64,000 nucleotides of DNA from the NCBI GenBank assembly GCA_020024555.1, contig JAHHTQ010000007.1, positions 1-64,000 of the forward strand, read 5' to 3'. The DNA comes from Angelakisella sp. Lineage in GTDB: Bacteria; Bacillota; Clostridia; Oscillospirales; Ruminococcaceae. Of the stretch, positions 53,247-62,212 are shown in pieces; position 1 is the first letter of the stretch; each line of letters opens with the position of its first letter. The notes below the pieces were generated by a model. That model did no database searches, had not been told where the DNA came from, and worked only from the letters and a program-made list of their open reading frames with translations. The translations under genes were made by a program, and so were the position numbers.

Positions 53247-54659
53247 TTATGCTTTCTCCCAAGTTGTACCTTCTTTTGTATCTTTTAGTACAATACCTTT
53301 TGCAAGTAATTCATTACGGATTTCGTCTGCAAGCGCATAATTCTTTTGTAATTTGGCTTCGGTTCTTTGCGCTATTTTTTCTTCGATATAGCTTACAAGT
53401 TCTGTGTCTACATTATTTGTATTATTGTTTGCCGATAATAACCCTAAAGACAGAACTTTGTCAAAATCATTTACCAAAAATTTCTTTGTGGCGTCACTGC
53501 AATCTGCCTTTAACATATCGTATAGTACAGTTATGGCAAGAGAAGTATTCAAATCGTTTGCAAGCGCTTCTGTAAATTTGTTTTTAAATTCATTTACAAT
53601 ATTTTTTTCAACTTCACCGTTATTTGTAAGTTTTGACACTCTGTCAATCAGTTTTTTATATGCGCTGGCTGTATTGTCCATTATATCAAAGCTGAATTGC
53701 AGTGGTTTGCGATAATGGGATTGTAGACAGAACATACGGTATACAAGTGGATTGTAGCCTTTTTGTTCCAATAAATCTACTGTTAAAAATTCACCTGATG
53801 ATTTACTCATTTTGCCGTCTTTTGTATTTAGATGTTGCACATGGAACCAGTAGTTACACCATTTGTGTCCGAGCGCAGCCTCGCTTTGCGCTATTTCGTT
53901 TGTGTGGTGTGGAAAAATATTATCTACACCGCCACAGTGAATATCAATATTTTCGCCAAGGTGTTTTAGGCTGATTGCCGAACACTCTATGTGCCAACCC
54001 GGATAACCTACTCCCCATGGGCTATCCCAACGAAGTTCTTGATCCACAAATTTTGATTTTGTAAACCATAAAACAAAGTCTGTTTTATTCTTTTTGTTGG
54101 TATCTTCTGTAACGTCTTCACGTACAGCTGTATTTAGACTGTCGCTTGTGTGTCCTGTAAGTACATAGTAATCATCAAGTTTTGATGTATCAAAATATAC
54201 ATTACCTCCTGAAATATACGCAAACCCCTTGTCCAATAGTTTCTCGATAAGTTTTATATATTCATCAATACAGCTTGTCGCGCGTTCTGTGATTTCGGGT
54301 TTTCTGATGTTTAGTTTATCACAATCGGCAAAAAAAGCATTCATATAAAATTCAGCTATTTCCATAACCGATTTTTTTTCTCTCTTTGCGCCCGCAAGCA
54401 TTTTGTCCTCACCGATATCGGCATCGCCGGAAATATGTCCGACATCTGTAATATTCATTACACGTTTAACATTATAGCCATAGTAATCAAGAAATTTTTC
54501 CAAAACATCTTCCATTATATAACTTCTAAGATTACCGATATGCGCAAAATGATAAACAGTAGGACCACAGGTATACATTTTTACTTCGCCGTCTGCAAAA
54601 GGCGTAAAAGGCACAATGTCACGTGTAAGTGTGTTATATAGTTTAATATTATTTTGCAT
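53247..54659 (-). CDS. cysS: Cysteinyl-tRNA synthetase
   Basis: This 470-residue class I synthetase has zinc and substrate cysteine in MYTCGPTVYHFAHIGNLR, with HIGN as the HIGH motif. The second zinc-site region is WHIECSA...HCGGVDNIFPHHTNE, and KMSKSSG is the KMSKS loop. The anticodon-binding C terminus ends DTKEGTTWE. GAGG lies eight bases before the ATG. It follows a small membrane protein and a DUF4364 protein on the same strand, so it is probably the last gene of that operon. No T-box leader is seen in the 67-bp gap. Confidence 0.98.
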   Translation of the reverse strand: MQNNIKLYNTLTRDIVPFTPFADGEVKMYTCGPTVYHFAHIGNLRSYIMEDVLEKFLDYYGYNVKRVMNITDVGHISGDADIGEDKMLAGAKREKKSVMEIAEFYMNAFFADCDKLNIRKPEITERATSCIDEYIKLIEKLLDKGFAYISGGNVYFDTSKLDDYYVLTGHTSDSLNTAVREDVTEDTNKKNKTDFVLWFTKSKFVDQELRWDSPWGVGYPGWHIECSAISLKHLGENIDIHCGGVDNIFPHHTNEIAQSEAALGHKWCNYWFHVQHLNTKDGKMSKSSGEFLTVDLLEQKGYNPLVYRMFCLQSHYRKPLQFSFDIMDNTASAYKKLIDRVSKLTNNGEVEKNIVNEFKNKFTEALANDLNTSLAITVLYDMLKADCSDATKKFLVNDFDKVLSLGLLSANNNTNNVDTELVSYIEEKIAQRTEAKLQKNYALADEIRNELLAKGIVLKDTKEGTTWEKA

Positions 54660-54726
54660 AAAAAATACCTCATTAGATATGATTAAAATATAACATTTGT
54701 TATTTGATAAAATTATATGAAGAAAA

Positions 54727-55086
54727 TTATCGTGTATTTCGTATTTTTATTGTACAGAAAATCAAAAATACTATTATATCAAAAAAAGTACCCGTAATAA
54801 TCAAATTCCAGTTTGAAAGCATACCGGGTTGCGCAAAATAGGTTAGTACCATATTTATGATTGCCGTAACCGCAAAAATAAACAGACATAACCTAAGTTT
54901 TTTTCCGCTTAACTTTTTTACATAAGTTAATAATGTAATAAGTAGTGTGATTATTGAACAGATAACAGTCAAAACAACCACCGATGTCGGTAAAATCATA
55001 ATTTCAAGATAGTACATAGAACCTATAATGACAAGTCTTGATAATGAATATATAGCTATTGCGAGCATTAAAAAAGTTCTTATCAT
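54727..55086 (-). CDS. Small integral membrane protein, unknown
   Basis: I do not recognise this 119-residue protein. It has four hydrophobic helices (about 5-22, 30-55, 65-83 and 95-112) with short basic loops (YVKKLSGKKLR) and a basic tail KIRNTR, so both ends should face the cytoplasm. It starts six bases after the DUF4364 stop, with GAGGAG inside the end of that gene. It looks co-transcribed between DUF4364 and cysS. Confidence 0.68.
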   Translation of the reverse strand: MIRTFLMLAIAIYSLSRLVIIGSMYYLEIMILPTSVVVLTVICSIITLLITLLTYVKKLSGKKLRLCLFIFAVTAIINMVLTYFAQPGMLSNWNLIITGTFFDIIVFLIFCTIKIRNTR

Positions 55087-55092
55087 AGTATT

Positions 55093-55704
55093 TTAGTTCT
55101 CCTCGGTAGTGCTTGTTTCAGTTTCTTCCTGCTCTGTTAATTTACCGAATGTTTTGTAGTCACCGGTAAGAATAGAGAATATTCCTTTGTATACAGTAAG
55201 CGGGTCATTCAGTATACGTTTTTTTACTTCCCAACACTGTTCGATTGTTGGGAAAAACATTTTTACAGTCAGTAAGTCCGAACCGATATCTTTCATTACA
55301 AGAGAAAGTTCATATCCGTCATCTGTTTTTACAATGTCTATGTTATTTTCCTGTTCACGATGCAAAAGTTTAAGAATATTAATCAGCGCGCCCATAGCCC
55401 TGTCCTTTACAGACGCAGGTAGGTTCTTTTCAAATTCCAATGCTGTCTGCTCTCCAAGGGGAGACAGCACATACAGTCCTTTTTGTTCTGTCTCTGTTAA
55501 ATGTCCTTTTTCAACTAGTAGCTGTGTTGCAGAGGTAACTTCAAAATAATTCACAAGTTCTTCTTCCACAACTGCTTTGGCAAGTTGTTCAAGAGTTACA
55601 GGTTCGCCTGCGCCACGAACCATATAACACAGTAAAATTATTATTTGATGTGTTGTTGTAATTCCACCCGGTCTTACACCTTCTGAAAGAGCGTTAAAAT
55701 CCAT
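55093..55704 (-). CDS. DUF4364-family winged-helix protein
   Basis: This protein of about 203 residues has an N-terminal winged-helix region (THQIIILLCYMVRGAGEPVTLEQLAKAVVE, FEVTSATQLLVEKGHLTE, GLYVLSPLG) and an alpha/beta C-terminal half ending in an acidic tail. This matches the Clostridia-wide DUF4364 family, thought to be DNA-binding but uncharacterised. The start is uncertain. An ATG at 55716 overlaps its own GGAGG, whereas ATG 55704 lies five bases after it, and I prefer the latter. Confidence 0.85.
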   Translation of the reverse strand: MDFNALSEGVRPGGITTTHQIIILLCYMVRGAGEPVTLEQLAKAVVEEELVNYFEVTSATQLLVEKGHLTETEQKGLYVLSPLGEQTALEFEKNLPASVKDRAMGALINILKLLHREQENNIDIVKTDDGYELSLVMKDIGSDLLTVKMFFPTIEQCWEVKKRILNDPLTVYKGIFSILTGDYKTFGKLTEQEETETSTTEEN

Positions 55705-55928
55705 AAATGCCTCCATTATTTACTTTATAAAAACAATAATAGTACAATTAATAATTACTACCAGAATATTGGTATCAGTATTAATAAAATTTACAAATAA
55801 TTGTTTATTAATACACGTTTGTATTGTATCATATATTTATAATTAACACAAGATACTAATATATCTTAGATGTAACTATTAATTAATATATTTTTAAATT
55901 TATATTGAAAGGTTAGTTTTTTACAGTG

Positions 55929-56600
55929 ATGAAAGAAATATCAAAGAAAGTAGTATTGTCAATAATTATAGTCATATTAGCCCTAGCGTTCTGTATACTT
56001 TGTCTGCCGCTTTTTAAATATATGGTAACAAAGAATTTTCAAATAGATTTGGCAAAATTTGTAAATTCGGTTGGCGTATGGGGAATGCTTGTACTGTTTA
56101 TGGTACAATGTCTGCAAATTGTAATTGCGATTATTCCCGGAGAACCCATAGAGCTTGTTGCCGGCGCGATGTATGGTACATTTGGCGGTATGGCTATATG
56201 TCTTTTTGGAATACTGGTATCAAGCGGTATAATGTTCTATTTTACACGAAAACTCGGAAAAGAAAAAATAAAGCATTCAAAAATATATCCTAAAATTACA
56301 AAATACTCTTTTTTGACAAATGAAAAAAAGCTTGAAAGTATGGTATTTGTTTTATATTTTATTCCGGGTACGCCAAAGGATTTATTGGTTTATATATGCG
56401 CGTTGACAGATATTTCTTTCAAAAGATTTTTGATACTGTCAACAGTTGCGCGTATTCCTTCGGTAATAACATCTACAATGGCGGGAGCATCTTTTGCAAC
56501 AGGTAATCATTTATTGATGATTGTAATTTTTATCATAACAGGTATTGCAGGAGCCTTGGGAATTTGGTACCATAATAAAAAGTTTGAAAATAAAAAATAA
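55929..56600 (+). CDS. TVP38/TMEM64 (DedA-like, VTT-domain) membrane protein
   Basis: This 224-residue protein has an N-terminal helix, then the VTT core: FMVQCLQIVIAIIPGEPIEL, VAGAMYGTFGGMAICLFG, FYTRK-type FYFTRKLGK, and FVLYFIPGTPKDLLVYICAL. Further membrane helices follow. The PGEP and PGTPKD re-entrant-loop motifs are typical. Relatives move phospholipids or undecaprenyl phosphate across the membrane. GTG at 55926 or ATG at 55929 could start it; AAAGG lies upstream. It is followed 36 bp on by a uracil-DNA glycosylase gene, probably in one transcript, with no evident functional link. Confidence 0.88.
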   Translation: MKEISKKVVLSIIIVILALAFCILCLPLFKYMVTKNFQIDLAKFVNSVGVWGMLVLFMVQCLQIVIAIIPGEPIELVAGAMYGTFGGMAICLFGILVSSGIMFYFTRKLGKEKIKHSKIYPKITKYSFLTNEKKLESMVFVLYFIPGTPKDLLVYICALTDISFKRFLILSTVARIPSVITSTMAGASFATGNHLLMIVIFIITGIAGALGIWYHNKKFENKK

Positions 56601-56636
56601 AATATATAAATAATTTAAGAAAGGAAACGATAAAAA

Positions 56637-57212
56637 ATGGGAATAAATTTAGAAGAATTCAATAAACTTAGAGACGAACTGCAAATATGTAATGCTTGCG
56701 AACTTTTTATGACACGCAAAAATGTTGTTTTCGGCGACGGCAATCCGAATGCGAAAATATTACTGATAGGCGAAGCTCCGGGAGAGTGTGAGGATAATAC
56801 AGGATTACCATTTGTGGGCAGAGGGGGTAAACTCCTTACAGAGATGTTAAAAGAAATCGGACTTAAAAGAGAAGAAGACTATTATATAATAAATATGTTA
56901 AAGTGTCGTCCGCCACAAAATCGTGATCCACGTCCCAATGAAATGAAAGCGTGCAGTAAATATCTGCAAAGACAAATTGAACTTATAGACCCTGAAATAA
57001 TTGTCTGTGTTGGAAGAATAGCCGCTATGCAATTAATAAAGCCCGATTTTAAAGTTACAAAAGAACATGGCGAATTTTTTGAAAAAGACGGAAGAATTTA
57101 TATGGGAACATTTCACCCTGCCGCAATTTTGCGTAATATGATGCAAAAACCGTTCGCTATGGAAGATTTAAAAAAATTAAAAGAATATATAGATATACAT
57201 AAATACAAATAA
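56637..57212 (+). CDS. Family 4 (iron-sulfur) uracil-DNA glycosylase
   Basis: This 191-residue enzyme removes uracil from DNA. The signature GEAPGECED (45-53) follows VVFGDGNPNAKILLI. PFVGRGGKLL and NMLKCRPPQNRDPRPNE come next, with FHPAAIL near the end. Four cysteines, Cys18, Cys21, Cys90 and Cys106, match the 4Fe-4S ligands of family 4 enzymes. This thermostable-type UDG is widespread in Clostridia. AAAGGAAA precedes the ATG. A terminator follows at 57281. Confidence 0.95.
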   Translation: MGINLEEFNKLRDELQICNACELFMTRKNVVFGDGNPNAKILLIGEAPGECEDNTGLPFVGRGGKLLTEMLKEIGLKREEDYYIINMLKCRPPQNRDPRPNEMKACSKYLQRQIELIDPEIIVCVGRIAAMQLIKPDFKVTKEHGEFFEKDGRIYMGTFHPAAILRNMMQKPFAMEDLKKLKEYIDIHKYK

Positions 57213-57280
57213 CAATTTAAATTAAATAATAATATTAACAGAATAACTTATAATATAAAGACAGGTTAAAAAAACAGAAA

Positions 57281-57316
57281 TGGAGCATATCAGATTCGAT
57301 ACGCTCCGTTTTTGTT
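57281..57316 (+). terminator. Terminator after the uracil-DNA glycosylase gene
   Basis: Stem GGAGCATATC/GATACGCTCC (one mismatch, 6-nt loop) is followed by GTTTTTGTTTTT and preceded by A-rich DNA. Confidence 0.82.
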
Positions 57317-57436
57317 TTTATTATAAAAGTTGGAATTGCGATAAATAGAACTTTTTAGATTGATTTGTTGTGTTTTTCTATATTGCAATTTCTGTTTTTC
57401 ACATTTGTTTGATATATAATATAGTATGATAAACTG

Positions 57437-57871
57437 TTACATCAATTTTTTTATCTGAGAATAGACATTTTCTATTTCAGTTTCACCGGAAATTATATGA
57501 ATATTATGTACTGTATCATCAAAGCAACCATGTTTTTGTTCCAACATAGCTGTTACGGGAGGTGGAAGGGTTCCCTTCATTCGCTTTGCAAATCTCTCTT
57601 TAATCTGTTCTAAGTCCGCTGTAACCAAAATACGTATAGCTTTTTCAGGTAGCAAGTGTAAATGTTGAGGTTCAGAAATAACATAGATAATATTTTCGCC
57701 ATTGACAGCATCTTCCAGCTTTTTCTCAAACATTTTTAGCGCAATACCTTCACTTTTTGCCAAACGTAAATAATCCTTTCCGGTATAAATTTCACAAGGT
57801 ATCTTCTCATTTATTTTTTCAGCAAGAGTAGATTTTCCTGTGCAACTTTCCCCGATAATTCCAATAACCAT
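57437..57871 (-). CDS. Small P-loop kinase-like protein
   Basis: This 144-residue nucleotide-binding protein opens with a strand and Walker A loop, VIGIIGESCTGKST. A possible lid segment, LEQIKERFAKRMKGTLPPPV, and a C-terminal helical tail follow. The size and order resemble nucleoside or metabolite kinases of the adenylate-kinase fold. I cannot assign a substrate. ATG 57871 has AAGGAG seven bases upstream; a longer reading has no ribosome site and an unlikely N terminus. It is flanked by AT-rich gaps and lies alone on the minus strand. Confidence 0.75.
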   Translation of the reverse strand: MVIGIIGESCTGKSTLAEKINEKIPCEIYTGKDYLRLAKSEGIALKMFEKKLEDAVNGENIIYVISEPQHLHLLPEKAIRILVTADLEQIKERFAKRMKGTLPPPVTAMLEQKHGCFDDTVHNIHIISGETEIENVYSQIKKLM

Positions 57872-58083
57872 ATTATTTCTCCTTTTATATTCACTTGTAA
57901 AAATTATGATGATGTGCTTAGAGATATGTGTACTACAAATCAATAAGGATAATAAATCTTTTTTTTCGTATCATTGTCAAAAACATATTTTTAAAATCTT
58001 ACAGAAAAATATTTCACTACAAAATATACACAAAAGCTCTACTCTGTTTTTATTCTGATTACGATAATTTAGAAAAATAAGTT

Positions 58084-59421
58084 TTACTTTTTTAATTTCT
58101 TTAACAGAGAATTTTTTAGTATATCTTTTATTGGTTCAGCGCCTCCCATAGTATTTCCATAGCTTTCGCAATATAGTCTTAACATATTATAACCGTATAG
58201 CATAGCTGTTCCTTTAAAATGTTCCTCTGATGTATTCTCTGATGTCAGATGTTTGCACCATACATTCTCGCCGTCTGTGAGAGCTATTGTACATATAGAA
58301 GTATCATTATTAAACTCATCGTTTTTTACGGTAATTGCAATGCCAAGTGAAGTATGGGCTTTTTGCATAGCTGAATACGCCATAGCTGTTGCAACGGATT
58401 TTCCTGTAACTCCGTGTTTATCCACAAGCCACACGGGGATATTAAGCGAAGTAAGTCTTTCCTGACCTTTAAATACAGAGCCGTCTTTAAAAATTTTGTC
58501 TATGTACTCGTGGAATGAAAGAGTATCCGAAAATATGCCTTTTGTGCCTGTTTCGGCGACGGCAAGAGTTATTTCGTGGGAATAAAGCATTTCGCAAGCT
58601 ATATCCCATAAAAATCTGTCTGAATAGCAGTATATACATTCACCGAGAATATCCCTTAATTGTTCAAGGCAATTTTGTATTATTATATCAGGCGAAATAT
58701 TACCTTCTCTGCGGGCATTAAGTATAATGGCATAATCACCCTGTTTATATACGCAACTGATAGTTGGATTGTTGTTGTTTAAATATGGTTGAAGTAGTTC
58801 CCCCACAGATTTTTTTCCGAAATCGGCGGCTTTTATGACATGTTTAACTTTCATTGACATATCACTGTATATATTTTGTTCGGCTGGGTCATTTCTTTGG
58901 CAAAAGCTGATAATATATTCGGTTACCGAGCCTTTAAATATTTTTGATATTTCACTTGGGCATATAGGAAGCACAAAAATAAGTTGTTTTTGTGAAGTAA
59001 CAGCATAACTTTGCACATAAGATGTATTTGATGGCAGCAGTATTGCGGCTTCGGGAATTGTTGAAAAATCTGCTATATGGTCAAGCGGTAAATTTTCGTT
59101 TCTGTTAAATGCGCATTCAGATATAGTATCTGATGATTTTTGACTTTTTATAACAGACATAGAAAGTCCGTTAGCAATAGCTTGTGAAATTAAAGAATAA
59201 GATTTTGGGTTGTCGTTTGACAGTATAAACAGTATATCACAATCAAAAATAGCGTTACCTATTTCTGACATATAGCTTTGTAAATCACCTTTTAATTCTC
59301 CGCCACGTATAACTTCTACATTAGTTGTTGCTATGCTTTCTTTTATTAAATCAATATCAGTATTTATAAAATTACTGTAAGCATTACTGTCACCTGTTGT
59401 GACTATTACTGCTCTCATCAT
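58084..59421 (-). CDS. CinA-family protein with degenerate active-site motifs
   Basis: This 445-residue protein has the length and order of CinA: an N-terminal MoaB/MPT-like domain and a C-terminal amidase-like domain. The key motifs are altered. The usual GTELLLG reads GDSNAYS, the TGGLGPT(x)DD segment reads LSNDNPKSYSLI, and the AESCTGG nucleophile loop reads AETGTKG. Neither ADP-ribose pyrophosphatase nor NMN deamidase activity can be assumed. The link to CinA rests on overall pattern and is moderately sure. GGAGG lies seven bases before the first of two ATGs. It is the last gene of a desulfurase-thiI operon. Confidence 0.65.
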   Translation of the reverse strand: MMRAVIVTTGDSNAYSNFINTDIDLIKESIATTNVEVIRGGELKGDLQSYMSEIGNAIFDCDILFILSNDNPKSYSLISQAIANGLSMSVIKSQKSSDTISECAFNRNENLPLDHIADFSTIPEAAILLPSNTSYVQSYAVTSQKQLIFVLPICPSEISKIFKGSVTEYIISFCQRNDPAEQNIYSDMSMKVKHVIKAADFGKKSVGELLQPYLNNNNPTISCVYKQGDYAIILNARREGNISPDIIIQNCLEQLRDILGECIYCYSDRFLWDIACEMLYSHEITLAVAETGTKGIFSDTLSFHEYIDKIFKDGSVFKGQERLTSLNIPVWLVDKHGVTGKSVATAMAYSAMQKAHTSLGIAITVKNDEFNNDTSICTIALTDGENVWCKHLTSENTSEEHFKGTAMLYGYNMLRLYCESYGNTMGGAEPIKDILKNSLLKKLKK

Positions 59422-59457
59422 TTACTATCCTCCTCTGTTTTTTTATCTTTCTAAAAA

Positions 59458-60639
59458 TTATAATTCCAAATTGATGTTTATAAGTTCTGCTTCTTCTATA
59501 CATTTGTTTACAATTTCTTCGGGAATGCCCATTTCTTCCTCATTTGCAAGTATTTCGGCAAGTGATGGTTTTGTTTTTGGGTGTTTTGGTGTAAACACTG
59601 TACAACAATCTTCATAAGGCAAAATAGATGTTTCAAAAGTATCTATCTTGCGTGCAATACGTACTATTTCTTCTTTATCCATACCGATAAGCGGGCGAAG
59701 AACAGGCATTTCTGTTGCTATATCCGTACATGCAATAGCCTGCAAAGTTTGGCTTGCAACCTGACCGACACTTTCGCCTGTAACAAGTCCGTTGCTGCCT
59801 TCGTTTTTGGATATTGCCTCTGCTATTTTCATCATATATCTACGCATAGCGATAGTAAATAAATCTTCTTTACATCTGTCACGCAAAACTTCCTGCATTT
59901 CTGTAAAAGGTACGATATATAGTTTCATACGTCCTGTATATGGAACCATTTTTTTTGCAAGCATAATAACTTTTTCTTTTGCGCGTTCACTTGTGTATGG
60001 TGGGCTTGCGAAGTGTACGCATACTATTTCAAGTCCACGTTTTGCCATCATATATCCGGCAACAGGGCTATCGATACCTCCTGAAAGCAAAAGTGTGGCT
60101 TTACCGCCTGTGCTTACAGGTATACCGCCTGCGCCGAGAAGTTGGTCAACGTGTATATACGCGCCTTTTTCACGTACTTCAACAGTAACTGTTACTTGTG
60201 GATTTTGCACATCTACTTGTAGATGTGGGAATGCGTCAAGAAGTACTCCGCCAAGCTCACGACAAATTTCAGGTGAATTCATAGCAAAAGATTTATCGGA
60301 ACGTTTTGCCGTTACTTTAAATGTACGTGTGTTTTCAAGTATATCTTTCAAATATTCTTTTGTTGCGCCGCATATTGTGTCAAAGTCTTTTTCCACCATA
60401 CACGCAGGCGTAAGGGCAGCTATGCCGAAAACAGTTTTCAGTCTTTCCAAAACAAGCGACATATCAGCTTTATCATCAAGATTTTCAACGAAGATTGCGG
60501 ATTGTGACTTTGTTATTTGAAATCTGCCCAAATCCTTTATTCTTCGACCCATATTTTTTATAAGTACGTTCTCGAAATTGTATCTGTTCATACCTTTAAG
60601 CACAATTTCGCCACTTTTAACAAGTATTATCTCTTTCAT
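59458..60639 (-). CDS. thiI: tRNA 4-thiouridine sulfurtransferase ThiI (short form)
   Basis: This 393-residue enzyme adds sulfur to U8 of tRNA and can supply the thiamine thiazole. It has an N-terminal ferredoxin-like and THUMP region (1-165), then the ATP pyrophosphatase domain with PP-loop LLSGGIDSPVAGYMM. GESVGQVASQTLQA and an ILPYEDCCTVFTPKHP segment follow. The rhodanese domain of E. coli ThiI is absent, as in other Gram-positives. Sulfur would come directly from the cysteine desulfurase encoded 76 bp upstream in the same operon. Confidence 0.96.
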   Translation of the reverse strand: MKEIILVKSGEIVLKGMNRYNFENVLIKNMGRRIKDLGRFQITKSQSAIFVENLDDKADMSLVLERLKTVFGIAALTPACMVEKDFDTICGATKEYLKDILENTRTFKVTAKRSDKSFAMNSPEICRELGGVLLDAFPHLQVDVQNPQVTVTVEVREKGAYIHVDQLLGAGGIPVSTGGKATLLLSGGIDSPVAGYMMAKRGLEIVCVHFASPPYTSERAKEKVIMLAKKMVPYTGRMKLYIVPFTEMQEVLRDRCKEDLFTIAMRRYMMKIAEAISKNEGSNGLVTGESVGQVASQTLQAIACTDIATEMPVLRPLIGMDKEEIVRIARKIDTFETSILPYEDCCTVFTPKHPKTKPSLAEILANEEEMGIPEEIVNKCIEEAELININLEL

Positions 60640-60715
60640 ATTATTTTTTAAAACTCCCGGTAATCTTTTTATAGTAGTTGGGACATTGTAAAAACAGACA
60701 AAGTCCCAATTTGTT

Positions 60716-61852
60716 TTATTTTGCTTTTTTTATGCTCTGCATAGCCTCAGTCAGTTTTTCAAAGAAGAAATCTATTTCCTGTGTGGTATTGTATGGTGAA
60801 AAACTGATTCTTATTGCGCTGTCTATGCGTCGGTCACTAAGTCCCATAGCGGTTAGTACATGGCTCTTTTTACCTTTTGAACATGCAGAACCGGTACTTA
60901 TATATATATCATATTTTTCTAAATAGTGTAAGATAATTTCCGAACGTATACCGACAATAGATATATTTATTATGTGAAAAGCACCGTTTTCAGGCGAATT
61001 TATATAGATACCGTCTATATACTTAACTTTATCCATAAAGTAGTTATATAGTTCTTGTAGTTTTTGTTGGTTTTCATATAAATTATTATATATAATTTCG
61101 GCTGCCATACCCATAGCCGCAAAAGCGGGTACGTTTTCCGTACCGGAGTGTAATCCGCCTTCTTGCATAGAGCCGAAGTATAGCGGACGAACCCGTACAC
61201 CTTTTCTTTTATATAGAAACGCAGAGCCTTTTGGCGCATATATTTTATGTCCGCTGGCTGTAATAAGGTCTATGTTTTTGAGCAGCGGAGCAAGTGAATA
61301 TTTACCGTAAGCCTGTACGCAGTCGCTGTGCATAAGTACTTTTGGATTTCTGATTTTACATTTGTTTGCAATCTTCACAACATCGTTTATAACGCCTGTT
61401 TCACTGTTTATGCACATTACCGAAACCAAAACAGTAGCGGGATTTACATATTGGGCAACGTTTTCAGCTGTTATTTCTCCCTGTTCGTTTGGGGCAACAA
61501 AAATAACTTCAAAACCACGATTCATCAGTTCTTTTCCAACTGCGATAACAGAAGAATGTTCGATAGCGGAAATTATCACTCTGTTTCCCTGTCGTTTATA
61601 TGCTTCTGCAACACCTAGAACAGCCAAGTTATTAGCCTCTGTACCACAAGAAGAAAAAAATATTTCATCTGCTCTGCAAGATAAAGTTTTCGCTATTTTT
61701 TCTCTTGCTGTTGTAAGCAGTTTTTCTGCCATAAATCCTTTGTGATGAAGCGAGGAAGGATTGCCGTATTCATTTAGCATTATATCTTTTGCAAAGTCGG
61801 CAACTTCCGGCAAAACCCTTGTAGTAGCACTGTTGTCAAAATAAACTGTCAA
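60716..61852 (-). CDS. Cysteine desulfurase (NifS/IscS-like) paired with ThiI
   Basis: This 378-residue PLP enzyme takes sulfur from cysteine as a persulfide. Features are YFDNSATTRVLPEV, GNPSSLHHKG, SSCGTEANNLAV, the PLP lysine in TASGHKIYAPKGSAFLY, and SGTENVPAFAAMG. The catalytic cysteine loop STGSACSKGKKS is present. The start is TTG at 61852, seven bases after AGGTG. Its promoter is TTGAAA-17-TATAAT at 61962-61990. The operon desulfurase-thiI-CinA-like indicates a dedicated sulfur donor for tRNA thiolation. Confidence 0.95.
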   Translation of the reverse strand: MTVYFDNSATTRVLPEVADFAKDIMLNEYGNPSSLHHKGFMAEKLLTTAREKIAKTLSCRADEIFFSSCGTEANNLAVLGVAEAYKRQGNRVIISAIEHSSVIAVGKELMNRGFEVIFVAPNEQGEITAENVAQYVNPATVLVSVMCINSETGVINDVVKIANKCKIRNPKVLMHSDCVQAYGKYSLAPLLKNIDLITASGHKIYAPKGSAFLYKRKGVRVRPLYFGSMQEGGLHSGTENVPAFAAMGMAAEIIYNNLYENQQKLQELYNYFMDKVKYIDGIYINSPENGAFHIINISIVGIRSEIILHYLEKYDIYISTGSACSKGKKSHVLTAMGLSDRRIDSAIRISFSPYNTTQEIDFFFEKLTEAMQSIKKAK

Positions 61853-61961
61853 GACTTGTCACCTGTCTTTCTATACTTAAATATCTACATATTGAAAAAT
61901 ATTCAAAAAATTATAAATAATAATCACATAATTTTATAAAAACAAATTTGCATACCAAATT

Positions 61962-61990
61962 ATTATAACCTATTTTCAGTTTTTTTTCAA
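61962..61990 (-). promoter_or_regulatory. Promoter of the desulfurase-thiI operon
   Basis: On the minus strand TTGAAA (61985-61990) and perfect TATAAT (61962-61967) are separated by 17 bp. Confidence 0.8.
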
Positions 61991-62013
61991 TGTAAAAAAA
62001 TCAAAAATATAAA

Positions 62014-62212
62014 GATAATTAATCAAATTGTCACAGCCTGTCAAAAAAGGTATAGCTATTCTTCATAATAACAAAGTATATAAAAGTTTTACTCAATTTT
62101 TTCAAAAAATTGCGGGTTCTTAGGCAGAACCTAAGACGTTTTCCACAGAAAACGGAACGCTTTTTCCGACAATAGTTTTTTTGACACACTGAGATGATTA
62201 ATTAAATTATCA
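62014..62212 (+). repeat. Flanking 20-bp direct repeats around element copy E
   Basis: GATAATTAATCAAATTGTCA (62014-62033) and GATGATTAATTAAATTATCA (62193-62212) match at 17 of 20 positions and bracket copy E. Each is itself an imperfect inverted repeat (GATRATT/AATTRTC). The right copy includes the stop codon of the SDR gene, so insertion occurred at the very end of that gene. Confidence 0.75.
62034..62191 (+). mobile_element. MITE-like multi-hairpin element, copy E (short form)
   Basis: This 158-bp copy has intact ends CAGCCTGTCAAAAAA and TTTTTTGACACACTG. Compared with copies A, C and D it lacks about 110 bp of the right half, jumping from CGCTTTTT to CCGACAATAG, exactly as copy B does. The shared junction shows B and E descend from one deleted form that spread on its own. 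Confidence 0.88.

Noticed and set aside
54660..54726. Possible T-box leader before cysS
   Set aside because: The gap is only 67 bp with no antiterminator T-box sequence or specifier loop.
59792..60520. A 242-codon plus-strand open frame
   Set aside because: It lies antisense inside thiI, is Ser/Ile-rich, and has no family resemblance. It is a frame shadow of a well supported gene.
60679..60711. Hairpin TTGGGAC/GTCCCAA between the cysteine desulfurase and thiI as a terminator
   Set aside because: No T tract follows on the minus strand, and the genes appear to form one operon. At most it may be an RNA processing or attenuation structure.
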